In this document: positions 1 through 8,402 of the stretch, piece after piece
Layout: every line of letters begins with the position of its first letter
Numbering within the stretch: position 1 is the stretch's first letter
From: an uncultured bacterium
Lineage (GTDB): Bacteria; Actinomycetota; Coriobacteriia; Coriobacteriales; Eggerthellaceae
Direction: 5' to 3'
Assembly: GCA_937890835.1 (NCBI GenBank)
Contig: CALADF010000043.1
Location: forward strand, 75,040-139,039
Length of the DNA stretch: 64,000 bases
Made by a program: the position numbers and the translations under genes
Notes under the pieces: generated by a model
Database searches by the model: none
What the model saw: only the letters and a program-made list of their open reading frames with translations
What the model was told of the DNA's origin: nothing

Positions 1-1148
1 GATTCCTTCCCGATGTCACGACCATCGTCGAAGCGCTTCCCGAGCAGCGTCAGACGCTCTTGTTCTCGGCGACTATCGACCAGTCGATCGAGAAGAACCT
101 CGGCTCGCTCCTGAAGGATCCTGAGATCGTGCAGATCGCGCACAAGGGCGAGACGGCGGAGACGGTCGAGCAGTTTATCATGCCCATCGCGCACCGCGAC
201 AAATTCGATCTCCTCAAGGCGGTTCTCGAGGAGAAGGGTCATGAACGCGTGATCATCTTCGCCCGCACTAAGAACCGTACCGAAGAATGCGCAGATGCGC
301 TCGTCGAGGCCGGCTACAGCGCCGAATCGATCCATTCCGATAAAACCCAGGGTCGCCGCCGTCGCGCGCTCGAGAACTTCCGCCGCGGACGCACCGACAT
401 CCTCGTAGCCACCGACGTCCTCGCGCGCGGCATCGACGTCACCGGGGTCGATCATGTCATCAACTACGACCTTCCCGACATGGCCGAGGACTACGTGCAC
501 CGCATCGGACGCACGGGGCGCGCAGGCGAGCAAGGCTACGCCATCTCCTTCGTCAGCCCGAACTCGCGTAAGCTCCTGAAAGAGATCGAGGAGCTGATCG
601 GTCGTGAGATCCCGGTTATGACGCTTGAAACCTACGAGATCAACCCCGACCTTCTGAAGAAGGGCGCCAAAAAACGGCGCGAGAGCGAGAAGAAGCGCGA
701 CAAGCACAGCGACGACCGTGCCGCGCGTTACAAGCAGCGTCGCGAAGACGAGCACAAGGAGCGAAAGCACCGCAAGGGCGAGAAGAAGCATCGTGACGAC
801 AAGCACGGAGGACCCGGGCGCGAAACGCCGAAGGGCGGCGAAGATCGCAAGCACCAGGGCAAGCGTCGTGACGCGAACATGCGCTTCGATGACCGAAAGA
901 GCGGCAAGCGCGGCTTCGAGCGCCACGACGGCGGCGAGCGTCGAGAGCGCGATGGAAAAAGATCCGGCAAAGGCTCCGCTAAAACCTCGTATCGCTCCAA
1001 GCACGGCGCGGATCATCGCGGTCGCAAGGCATCCGGCAACGATGCCTACGCAGCCAAAGGCCGCAAAAACGCCAAAAGCTCCAAGCCTCGCAGCGCGAAG
1101 GTGAACGACGTCCGCGCCTTCGGCGAACGCAAGATGCGCGAAAAATAA
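1..1148 (+). CDS. DEAD-box ATP-dependent RNA helicase, 3' part (5' end outside window)
   Basis: The reading frame is open from base 3 and enters from outside the window. The visible 381 residues begin just before motif III (LLFSATID). They continue through helicase domain 2: motif IV (VIIFARTKNRTEE), motif V (ILVATDVLARGIDV) and motif VI (YVHRIGRTGRAG). Such enzymes unwind RNA duplexes during ribosome assembly, cold response or mRNA decay. After about base 660 the protein becomes a roughly 160-residue tail dominated by Lys, Arg, His, Asp, Glu and Gly, ending with many KxxK/RxxR runs. Basic tails of this kind in RhlE/CsdA-like helicases bind RNA non-specifically. The family call is certain; the subfamily (RhlE, DeaD or CshA) cannot be settled without the N-terminus. 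A strong terminator follows 17 bases after the stop. Confidence 0.93.
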   Translation, partial: FLPDVTTIVEALPEQRQTLLFSATIDQSIEKNLGSLLKDPEIVQIAHKGETAETVEQFIMPIAHRDKFDLLKAVLEEKGHERVIIFARTKNRTEECADALVEAGYSAESIHSDKTQGRRRRALENFRRGRTDILVATDVLARGIDVTGVDHVINYDLPDMAEDYVHRIGRTGRAGEQGYAISFVSPNSRKLLKEIEELIGREIPVMTLETYEINPDLLKKGAKKRRESEKKRDKHSDDRAARYKQRREDEHKERKHRKGEKKHRDDKHGGPGRETPKGGEDRKHQGKRRDANMRFDDRKSGKRGFERHDGGERRERDGKRSGKGSAKTSYRSKHGADHRGRKASGNDAYAAKGRKNAKSSKPRSAKVNDVRAFGERKMREK

Positions 1149-1164
1149 ACAGTCCTCCTTTTAA

Positions 1165-1208
1165 CGCTTCCCGATGAAAACCATACGTCATCGGGAAGCT
1201 GCGTTTTT
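1165..1208 (+). terminator. Rho-independent terminator of the helicase gene
   Basis: A perfect 12-bp stem pairs 1166-1177 with 1188-1199 across a 10-base loop. It is followed within a few bases by a run of five T (1204-1208). It lies directly behind the helicase stop codon. Confidence 0.85.
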
Positions 1209-1272
1209 CCCGTAGATGCTCGCTTCAACGCTACCGAACGAAGTATCATCGAAGTCAAGAAGGGAGCATCGT

Positions 1273-1602
1273 ATGAGATCGTCTCACGCTAACGACATTG
1301 CCGAAAACGCTATCGGAACGGCGGTCAACGTCGGCAAAACCGCCGTCGCACTGGCGGGAATAGGAAGATCGGCCGCAGAGCGCATCGGAGAGGACGCGCT
1401 GCCCCAGCTGGCGAGCGCCGGCCGCGCAGCGCTCGACTCCAAGGCAGGAGGGGCGGCGCAAATCGTCGCAGGCGGCGCCATCGCCGCCGTCGGCGTACCC
1501 CTGCTCATCCTCCCCGGACCCGGAATCGCCGTTATAGCAGGCGGCGCCGCGCTTGCGGCTCGCGGAGCCAAGAAGACGTTCGGAAAGAGAAGAGACGCCT
1601 AA
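1273..1602 (+). CDS. Small Ala/Gly-rich protein with PGPG membrane hairpin (PGPGW-like)
   Basis: This 109-aa protein starts at ATG 1273 behind a purine-rich Shine-Dalgarno (AAGAAGGGAG). Upstream in-frame starts have no such site. The N-terminal half is polar and Ala-rich. Residues about 66-98 form a hydrophobic hairpin, a Gly/Ala helix, the turn LLILPGPGIAV, then a second Ala/Gly helix, ending in a basic tail (GAKKTFGKRR). The central PGPG turn between two membrane segments resembles the PGPGW family of small putative membrane proteins, although the Trp is replaced by Ile. No function is known. It lies alone between the helicase terminator and sbcD. Confidence 0.7.
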   Translation: MRSSHANDIAENAIGTAVNVGKTAVALAGIGRSAAERIGEDALPQLASAGRAALDSKAGGAAQIVAGGAIAAVGVPLLILPGPGIAVIAGGAALAARGAKKTFGKRRDA

Positions 1603-1704
1603 GCGTTGCCGAAATTACCGCTCGGTGTCCCCCTCGTGGAACACCGAGCGCACATCTCAGGCGCTATCATGGGTCCCGAGCAAAATCACACTTCGGGAGA
1701 GCCC

Positions 1705-2886
1705 ATGAAATTCCTGCATCTCGCCGATCTACACATCGGCAAAAACCTCAACGGTTATTCGCTGATCGACGACCAGCGCCATGCGCTGCGCTTCGTCATC
1801 GATCAGGCCATCAAGCTGAACGTCGACGCCCTCGTTCTCGCCGGCGACTTGTACGACAAGACAACGCCATCCGCAGAGGCCACCGCCCTTCTCGATTGGT
1901 TCTTCACCGGGTGCGCGGAAAACAACCTGAGAGTACTGGCAACTCCGGGCAACCACGACTCCGCCGAGCGCGTCGGATACGCAAAGCATCTGCTCGCGCG
2001 CGAGAAGATTCACCTTGCGGGCGTCTACAACGGAGCCATCGAGAAAGTCGACCTCGAAGACGACTTCGGCCCCATCACCTTCTGGCTCGTCCCCTTCCTG
2101 AAACCGGCGCACGTTCGCCCTTACCATCCCGAAGCCGATATCGCCCAGGATTACACCGCCGCATTGGAAGCGGCCCTCTCCGACATCGACCTCGACCCGC
2201 GCGCCCGCAACGTGTGCATCGCGCATCAATTCGTCACCGCAGGAGGCAAAGCCCCCGAGCGCTGCGATTCCGAAATCAACGTCGGGGGGCTCGACAACGT
2301 CGACTCCCATGTGTTCGATCAATTCGACTACGTGGCACTCGGGCACATACACCGTCCCCAGCAAGTCGGAAGGCAAACCGTTCGTTACGCGGGTTCTCCG
2401 CTCAAATACTCGCTGTCCGAGGCCAATCATGTGAAGTCCGCCGTGCTCGTCGAATTGCTTGAGAAAGCATCGGATGCGAGCCCGGGGACATGTGCGACCA
2501 TTGAACTTCTCCCCATAGAGCCTTTGCACGATCTTCGATCGATACGCGGCCCCCTCGACGCGATCACATCGCCCGAGGTAGTCGCCGAGGGTGATCCCGA
2601 CGACTACCTCGGCATCACCCTCACCGATGAAGAACCTGCGCTCGATGCGCTCGCGCGCATCAGATCCACTTACTCGCGCGTTCTCTCGGTCGACTTCGAC
2701 AACAGCCGTACACGTGTCGCGAGCGCTCAGTCCTCGCTATCGCACGAAATCGAAAGCTTCGATCCGTTTGAGCTGTTCGGCCGCTTTTACAAGGAGCAAA
2801 ACGGAGCCGAGCTCACCGATAAGCAACGCGACCTCGTGAGATCGATGCTGCAAACCGCTCACGTCATGGAAGGAGGGGCACGATGA
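1705..2886 (+). CDS. sbcD: Exonuclease subunit SbcD (Mre11-like)
   Basis: SbcD is the metallophosphoesterase subunit of the SbcCD nuclease, which cleaves hairpins and protein-blocked DNA ends. The 393-aa protein starts at ATG 1705 (MKFLHLADLHIGK). The frame is open to 1606, but those codons give a non-conserved extension. The metal-binding motifs are in order: DLHIGK, GDLYDK, GNHDS, a conserved His in AHQFVTAGG, and GHIHRPQ. The C-terminal capping domain follows. The stop overlaps the sbcC start by 4 bases (ATGA), so the two subunits are translationally coupled. Length and motifs are normal for the family. Confidence 0.96.
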   Translation: MKFLHLADLHIGKNLNGYSLIDDQRHALRFVIDQAIKLNVDALVLAGDLYDKTTPSAEATALLDWFFTGCAENNLRVLATPGNHDSAERVGYAKHLLAREKIHLAGVYNGAIEKVDLEDDFGPITFWLVPFLKPAHVRPYHPEADIAQDYTAALEAALSDIDLDPRARNVCIAHQFVTAGGKAPERCDSEINVGGLDNVDSHVFDQFDYVALGHIHRPQQVGRQTVRYAGSPLKYSLSEANHVKSAVLVELLEKASDASPGTCATIELLPIEPLHDLRSIRGPLDAITSPEVVAEGDPDDYLGITLTDEEPALDALARIRSTYSRVLSVDFDNSRTRVASAQSSLSHEIESFDPFELFGRFYKEQNGAELTDKQRDLVRSMLQTAHVMEGGAR

Positions 2887-5549
2887 GGCCCGTCAACCTC
2901 ACCATAAGCGCATTCGGCCCGTACCCGGGACTTGTCGACATCCCCCTCGGCAAGTTCGGGACATCGGGACTCTACCTTATCTGCGGCGACACCGGAGCCG
3001 GTAAAACCACGATCTTTGACGCGATAACGTTCGCTTTATACGGGGAGGCTTCAGGCGATACGCGAGAGGCGCGCACGCTTCGCAGCGACTTCGCCACCGC
3101 CGACACCGAAACATTCGTCGATCTAACGTTCGATTACCACAGCAAAACGTATCGGATCAGGAGAACCCCCGCCTATGAGCGCCCCAAGCTTCGCGGCGAG
3201 GGAACGACCATGCATCAACCCACCGTCGAGCTCGAGAGACCGGGACTGCCCCCTCTCACCAAGCAACGTGAGGTCGACGAAGCCGTCGTGGAGATCCTCG
3301 GCATCAACCGATCTCAGTTTGCGCAGATCGTCATGATCGCCCAAGGGGAATTCAGAAAGGTCCTTTCCGCGCAAACGAAAGAGCGGGCTAAGATCTTTCG
3401 CCACCTTTTCAACACCGCGCCATACGAGAAGTTCGCGAAAGATCTCGAAGCCAGGCAGCGTGAACTCACGCGCGAGCACGACGAGCTCGCGCGTGAGGTA
3501 AAAGCGCTCGCCGAGCAAGCGCTTTTCGCCGCCGACGATGACCGCGGACTTGAAAGGGACCGACTCTGCCAAGCCGATGCGGTCATCGCGTCATGGCTCT
3601 CAAGCAACCTTGAGCAAGCTTGCTCCGACGATGCGGGAAAACGCATCGTTCTTGACCATGCCATCGATAAACTGCAGAAAACCCGTGACGCCCTCAGCGT
3701 GAAATCCGATCAAGCGCAACGCCTCGACAAAGCACGGACAGAGCGTGCATCAGCCCAAGAGAAGCTAACGCGCCAGACCCGGATCCTCACGGACTCCCGC
3801 GCTCTTCTTAAGGAGTGCGAAGAAGAGCGATCCCTCAGAGAGGAGCTTTCAACCGCCATCGCCACAGAGACGGCGACGCTGTCGACCTACTCACGCCTCT
3901 CGAAAACGGACGCCGAGCTCAAAGCGGCTCTCACCGCCCGCAAGAGATCTTCCGACCAACTGAGTAAGATCGACGAGCTCCTCGGAAAAACCTCCGTCGA
4001 CGATCCCGAGAACACCATCGTCGAGCAGAACAAGCTCCTCGTGCAATACGATGAAGCGCGCAAAACGCTCGAAACGTCAATCTCAGCCGCGCTCGAGCTG
4101 AATCAAGCCATCGAGGAGACGAGGAGAGCGCTCACCCGGGGAGAGAAAGCCTATGCAAGCGCGAAGAAAGCGCTGGAGGAGAGCGTTCTAGCTCACCTCG
4201 ACGTGCAGAGGCGCTATCTTGACGGGCAGGCGGGCATACTCGCGCATACGCTGCAGGAGGGTCTTCCCTGCCCCGTATGCGGATCAACCCATCACCCCTC
4301 GCCAGCACATCAACACGAATCCATACCGACGAAGCAGGACATCGACATCGCCGCATCGCGGGCAGACGAAGCGCGGGCGAAGGCGGAGCCTCTCGCTCAT
4401 CAGACGAGCGCTCTTCGGGCGCAGCTCGAGGAGCGCATCGCTGCGCAGGAGCGGTCGACGCGAACCGACGGCACCGTCGATGACATGAAGGGAAAGCTGG
4501 CCTCGCTTGTTCATGCCCAATCGATCGCATGCGACAACCTCGAGATGGCCCGGCGCGCCCTCAAGCTGAAAGAGCAGCGTACGGAAACAGAGAAGGCGAT
4601 GACGGAGCGCGAAGACGCCGCCGCACGCCTCCAGGCTATTCGCGATGAGATGACGCGCAATTTACGATACCCGGACGAAGAGACGGCGAAGAAAGAATTG
4701 AGTCGGAAGCGCGACGAGCTCGATGCGCTTGAGCGCAAAAGGACTCGGGCAGAACGCGCATGCGCAGATGCGGAAACGGAAATAGCCCGCCTCGAAGCCT
4801 CTATCGCTGCATTCGACTCCCAAATCGCTTCGACCGCAGGTTGCAACTTGAACGAGATTCGCGAGGAACTCGCTCGCACTGACGAACATCTGCGCAACCT
4901 CAGACAACAGCGCGACTGCATCGTCTCGCGGGAAAGCAGGAACGCTGCGATCCTCGCACGGCTCGAAGCCATCGAAGATCGCAGCATAACCGTCAATGCG
5001 CAACATCGCGACATCGCCGCCATCGCTGAGACGGCGGCGGGAAAAATCAAAGGTAAGAGCAGGATATCGTTTGAGACGTATGTGCAGAGCATGTACTTCG
5101 AACAAGTGATCAAGGCCGCGAACGCCCGACTATCGGTTATGACGGGAGGAAGATACGAACTCCTGCGATGCCAAACCGCATCGTCGCTCGGCGCCCAAAC
5201 CGGCCTCGACCTCGACGTAGTCGATCATTACACCGGGAAATCGAGAAGCGCCTCATCCCTCTCAGGCGGAGAGTCTTTCGAGGCTTCGCTTTCGCTGGCA
5301 CTCGGCTTATCCGACGTCATCCAGCAACACGCAGGCGGCATTCAACTTGATACCATGTTCATCGACGAAGGGTTCGGCTCGCTCGATGGAGAAAGCCTCA
5401 ATCGCGCGATATCCATGCTCAACACGCTCACCGGCACGGAAAAGCTCATCGGAATTATCTCGCACGTCGACGAGCTGAAAGACGCCATCGATCGGAAGAT
5501 CGTGGTGAAATCGGGGCGCGAGGGGTCGAGCCTCGCAATCGAGCTCTGA
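2883..5549 (+). CDS. sbcC: Exonuclease subunit SbcC (Rad50-like ATPase)
   Basis: SbcC is the SMC-type ATPase partner of SbcD. It bridges DNA and controls nuclease access. The 888-aa protein shows an N-terminal Walker A (GDTGAGKTTIFD, residues about 36-47) and long coiled coils rich in Glu, Lys, Arg and Ala. A zinc-hook CxxC (CPVCGSTHHP, about residue 463) sits at the coiled-coil apex. The C-terminal ABC signature is SSLSGGESFEASLSLALGL and the Walker B is MFIDEGFGSLD. It overlaps sbcD by 4 bases and ends about 320 bases before gdhA. Confidence 0.96.
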   Translation: MRPVNLTISAFGPYPGLVDIPLGKFGTSGLYLICGDTGAGKTTIFDAITFALYGEASGDTREARTLRSDFATADTETFVDLTFDYHSKTYRIRRTPAYERPKLRGEGTTMHQPTVELERPGLPPLTKQREVDEAVVEILGINRSQFAQIVMIAQGEFRKVLSAQTKERAKIFRHLFNTAPYEKFAKDLEARQRELTREHDELAREVKALAEQALFAADDDRGLERDRLCQADAVIASWLSSNLEQACSDDAGKRIVLDHAIDKLQKTRDALSVKSDQAQRLDKARTERASAQEKLTRQTRILTDSRALLKECEEERSLREELSTAIATETATLSTYSRLSKTDAELKAALTARKRSSDQLSKIDELLGKTSVDDPENTIVEQNKLLVQYDEARKTLETSISAALELNQAIEETRRALTRGEKAYASAKKALEESVLAHLDVQRRYLDGQAGILAHTLQEGLPCPVCGSTHHPSPAHQHESIPTKQDIDIAASRADEARAKAEPLAHQTSALRAQLEERIAAQERSTRTDGTVDDMKGKLASLVHAQSIACDNLEMARRALKLKEQRTETEKAMTEREDAAARLQAIRDEMTRNLRYPDEETAKKELSRKRDELDALERKRTRAERACADAETEIARLEASIAAFDSQIASTAGCNLNEIREELARTDEHLRNLRQQRDCIVSRESRNAAILARLEAIEDRSITVNAQHRDIAAIAETAAGKIKGKSRISFETYVQSMYFEQVIKAANARLSVMTGGRYELLRCQTASSLGAQTGLDLDVVDHYTGKSRSASSLSGGESFEASLSLALGLSDVIQQHAGGIQLDTMFIDEGFGSLDGESLNRAISMLNTLTGTEKLIGIISHVDELKDAIDRKIVVKSGREGSSLAIEL

Positions 5550-5665
5550 GAAGGCCGCGATTTAATGATGCGCATGAGCAGTCCGAACCGAGTGGACCTG
5601 CGAAGCGGCGAAACGCACGATGCCGCGAAAGCGCCCACAGCCCGCACGTGAAGGGTTTCGACCTC

Positions 5666-5706
5666 GGAAAGCTGCGATATCAAGTTAATGGCTACCGCAG
5701 CTTTCC
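5666..5706. repeat. Inverted repeat behind sbcC
   Basis: Eleven bases (5666-5676) are perfectly complementary to 5696-5706, with a 19-base loop. The repeat lies about 115 bases after sbcC. It lacks a T-run on the + side, so it is a weak terminator candidate. It could instead be a transcription-factor site in front of gdhA. Confidence 0.45.
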
Positions 5707-5784
5707 TAAAACGCTTACGAATCACCTTGCGGCTTTCATTGTTACGTGATCATTAAAACGGCTCTCCCATGCTAGGCGGCTGAT

Positions 5785-5790
5785 TATAAT
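5785..5790 (+). promoter_or_regulatory. Candidate -10 box of gdhA
   Basis: A perfect TATAAT lies 77 bases upstream of the gdhA start. The hexamer 17 bases further upstream does not match TTGACA, so the promoter may be activator-dependent. Support is only the hexamer and its position. Confidence 0.4.
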
Positions 5791-5867
5791 ACCCTTCAGT
5801 TAGCTTAACCGAGCAGCAATTTCGGCAAGCACGGGAACATGCAGACAATCCCATCGAGGAGGTTCCA

Positions 5868-7223
5868 TTGAGTTACGTTCAGAAAATCATCGAGCAGGTT
5901 AAGGCGAAAGACGCCGATCAGCCGGAATTCATCCAGGCGGTGACCGAGGTCCTCGAGTCGCTCGAACCTGTTTTCGAAGCCCATCCCGAATACGAGAAGG
6001 CAGGGCTTCTCGAGCGCATCATCGAACCCGAGCGTGTGATCATGTTCCGCGTTCCCTGGGTCGACGACGAGGGCAACGTTCAGGTGAATCGCGGGTACCG
6101 CGTGGAGTTTAACAGCGCCATCGGGCCTTACAAAGGCGGCTTGCGTTTTAACCCCACGGTGACGCTCGGCATGTTGAAATTCCTCGGTTTCGAGCAGATC
6201 TTCAAAAACAGCCTGACCACGCTTCCGATGGGTGGCGGCAAGGGTGGCTCCGACTTCGACCCGAAGGGTAAGTCAAACCGTGAGGTGATGGCTTTCTGCC
6301 AGTCCTTCATGACCGAGCTTTCCCGCCACATCGGTCCCGACACCGATGTCCCCGCAGGCGATCTCGGCGTCGGAGGTCGCGAGATCGGCTACATGTTCGG
6401 TCAGTACAAGCGCCTGCGCAACGAATGGACCGGCGTCCTCACGGGTAAGGGCCTCAAGTTCGGCGGTTCGCTCGCACGTACGGAGGCGACGGGGTACGGC
6501 CTCGTCTACTTTGTCGATGAGTATTTGAAATGCCACGGCGAATCCTTTGAAGGCAAAAAGGTCGTCGTTCACGGCTCCGGCAACGTGGCCATTTACGCGA
6601 TTCAGAAGGTTTCCCAACTCGGCGGCACCGTGGTCGCCTGTTCCGACACCAAAGGCTGGGTCGAAGACCAAAACGGTATCGATTACCGTATCCTCGAGGA
6701 TATCTACAACGCTAAGCGCTCGGGCAACGATAAGGGCGTGACCCTTGAGATGTACCTCGAGCAGCGTCCGAATGCCGTCTGGCACGCCGAGGACGGTCGA
6801 GGCGTGTGGCAGGTTCCGTGCGACATCGCGCTTCCCTGCGCTCGCGAGAACACATTGCTCCTCGAAGACGCGAAGGCCCTGGTCGCTAACGGCTGCAAGG
6901 TCGTCGGCGAAGGCGCGAACATGCCGACCACGCTTGAAGCCACCTCTTATTTCATTGAGAACGGCGTGGCGTTCATGCCCGGCAAAGCGGCGAACGCCGG
7001 CGGCGTCTCCGTATCAGGCCTTGAGATGACCCAGAATTCAGAGCGTCTTTCCTGGTCGTTCGAAGAGGTCGACAACAAGCTCAAGGACATCATGGTGTCC
7101 ATCTACCACGCGGCCGACGATGCTGCCAAGCGTTACGGCCACGAGGGCAACTACGTTATGGGAGCGAACATCGCGGGCTTCGAGAAGATCGCCGATGCCA
7201 TGCTGGCGCAAGGCATCGTCTAA
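5868..7223 (+). CDS. gdhA: NADP-specific glutamate dehydrogenase
   Basis: GdhA interconverts 2-oxoglutarate plus ammonium and glutamate in the cytosol, linking nitrogen assimilation to the TCA pool. The 451-aa length fits the hexameric bacterial NADP-type family. The start is TTG 5868, five bases behind a strong GAGGAGG ribosome-binding site. Motifs include the substrate-site region YKGGLRFNP, the catalytic glycine-rich GGGKGGSD with its lysine, PAGDLGVGGREIG, and the Rossmann fold VVVHGSGNVAIYA. The gene stands alone, ended by a strong terminator. Confidence 0.96.
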   Translation: MSYVQKIIEQVKAKDADQPEFIQAVTEVLESLEPVFEAHPEYEKAGLLERIIEPERVIMFRVPWVDDEGNVQVNRGYRVEFNSAIGPYKGGLRFNPTVTLGMLKFLGFEQIFKNSLTTLPMGGGKGGSDFDPKGKSNREVMAFCQSFMTELSRHIGPDTDVPAGDLGVGGREIGYMFGQYKRLRNEWTGVLTGKGLKFGGSLARTEATGYGLVYFVDEYLKCHGESFEGKKVVVHGSGNVAIYAIQKVSQLGGTVVACSDTKGWVEDQNGIDYRILEDIYNAKRSGNDKGVTLEMYLEQRPNAVWHAEDGRGVWQVPCDIALPCARENTLLLEDAKALVANGCKVVGEGANMPTTLEATSYFIENGVAFMPGKAANAGGVSVSGLEMTQNSERLSWSFEEVDNKLKDIMVSIYHAADDAAKRYGHEGNYVMGANIAGFEKIADAMLAQGIV

Positions 7224-7264
7224 CATCCGACCTCCCCGCGCTTAGTTACCTATCACCTTGATTT

Positions 7265-7302
7265 CACACCCCGCACTCAACGCAGTGCGGGGTGTGGTTT
7301 TT
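7265..7302 (+). terminator. Rho-independent terminator of gdhA
   Basis: A perfect 13-bp GC-rich stem pairs 7265-7277 with 7284-7296 across a 6-base loop. It is followed by a run of five T. Confidence 0.9.
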
Positions 7303-7358
7303 CATAGGCTCTCCGCCCTGCTTCGCCGAGAACGCCGAAACCGCGGTATGCTGGAGTA

Positions 7359-8342
7359 ATGAGAAACAATCCACGAAAACCCCCGACGTCATCTTCTCCG
7401 CATTCTCGAAAGCGTCGAGAAGAAGTACTTCAGCCACGCTCGACGAAACATGCCAGCACGTCTTTCTCATCCCAACTTCATGCCAAGCGAGCTTCCGTCA
7501 GGCCTTTGAACGCAAGACGACGCAGTATCGGCAACATTATTCGAGATCAGCCAGCTGCCCTCGTCGTTGCCGTCGCCATCCTCTCCCTCCTTCTCGTCGC
7601 GGTCTCGATACGCGCATGCGGCGGACTTCGCGACGAGACGTCCGCTGAACTCTCCGGGGAAACACACACCTACCAGTGGGAGAACCTCAGCGAGGTCGAC
7701 GGCCGCTTCAACTATATGGAAAACGGCCTCAACATCGCATGCACGGGCATCGATGTATCGGAGCACCAAGGCTATATCGACTGGAATCGCGTAGCTCAAG
7801 ACGGTATCGAGTTCGCCATGGTGAGATTGGGCAATAGAGGCGCAACATCAGGGTTTTTGAGCGAAGACGATTACGTCTTCGCAAACCTCGATGGCGCAGC
7901 AAATGCCGGGATCGAAGTTGGAGCGTATTTCTTCTCCCAGGCCATCAACGAGGACGAGGCGATCGAGGAGGCCGAGTTTGCACTCAACATACTCGACGGC
8001 AGAAAGCTCTCGCTTCCCGTCGTCTTCGACCACGAACCCGTTTCGGGCGTCGAGGGCAGAGCCGACGGCCTTTCAAACGATCAACTGACTGCCATTGCGC
8101 AAGCGTTCTGCGATCGAATCCGCAAGGCGGGCTACGATGTCATGATATACGGGAACGCCGGCGACTTATCACGATACGACCTATCTTCCATCCAACCCGT
8201 GAGCGTCTGGTACGCAGAGTACGGAGTCGACAAACCCGGCAAGAACACCGGATTCAGCATGTGGCAGTATTCGAACACAGGAAAAATCAGCGGGATAGAC
8301 GTCGACGTCGACATGAACGTGCTTTTCAACCCGCATATGTAG
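7359..8342 (+). CDS. Membrane-anchored glycoside hydrolase family 25 (lysozyme-type muramidase)
   Basis: GH25 enzymes cleave the MurNAc-GlcNAc bond of peptidoglycan. This 327-aa protein has a basic, Ser/Arg/Lys-rich cytoplasmic N-terminus (residues 1-65) and one membrane segment at about 66-87 (PAALVVAVAILSLLLVAVS). The extracytoplasmic GH25 domain starts at CTGIDVSEHQGYIDW. Family features seen are the Asp in GIDVSEHQ, the strand VGAYFFSQA, the acidic pair VVFDHEP, MIYGNA, and the C-terminal MWQYSNTGKISGIDVDVDMN. Without a signal-peptidase site it is probably an anchored cell-wall remodelling enzyme rather than a secreted lysin. ATG 7359 follows a short CTGGAG site with tight spacing. Confidence 0.88.
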   Translation: MRNNPRKPPTSSSPHSRKRREEVLQPRSTKHASTSFSSQLHAKRASVRPLNARRRSIGNIIRDQPAALVVAVAILSLLLVAVSIRACGGLRDETSAELSGETHTYQWENLSEVDGRFNYMENGLNIACTGIDVSEHQGYIDWNRVAQDGIEFAMVRLGNRGATSGFLSEDDYVFANLDGAANAGIEVGAYFFSQAINEDEAIEEAEFALNILDGRKLSLPVVFDHEPVSGVEGRADGLSNDQLTAIAQAFCDRIRKAGYDVMIYGNAGDLSRYDLSSIQPVSVWYAEYGVDKPGKNTGFSMWQYSNTGKISGIDVDVDMNVLFNPHM

Positions 8343-8402
8343 AAGCAAACTCCACCGCACTCCACTGCAAACAACCCGAACGCAACCGACGAAACCAGAT
8401 TA

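Larger units (their letters stand above)
5550..5867. other. Intergenic region sbcC-gdhA
   Basis: These 318 bases hold no convincing gene; a 127-codon ORF on the - strand here is a shadow running back into sbcC. The visible elements are a perfect 11-bp inverted repeat (5666-5706), a consensus -10 hexamer (5785-5790) and the gdhA ribosome-binding site (GAGGAGG, 5856-5862). This leaves a gdhA leader of about 70 bases if the -10 is used. Confidence 0.6.
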
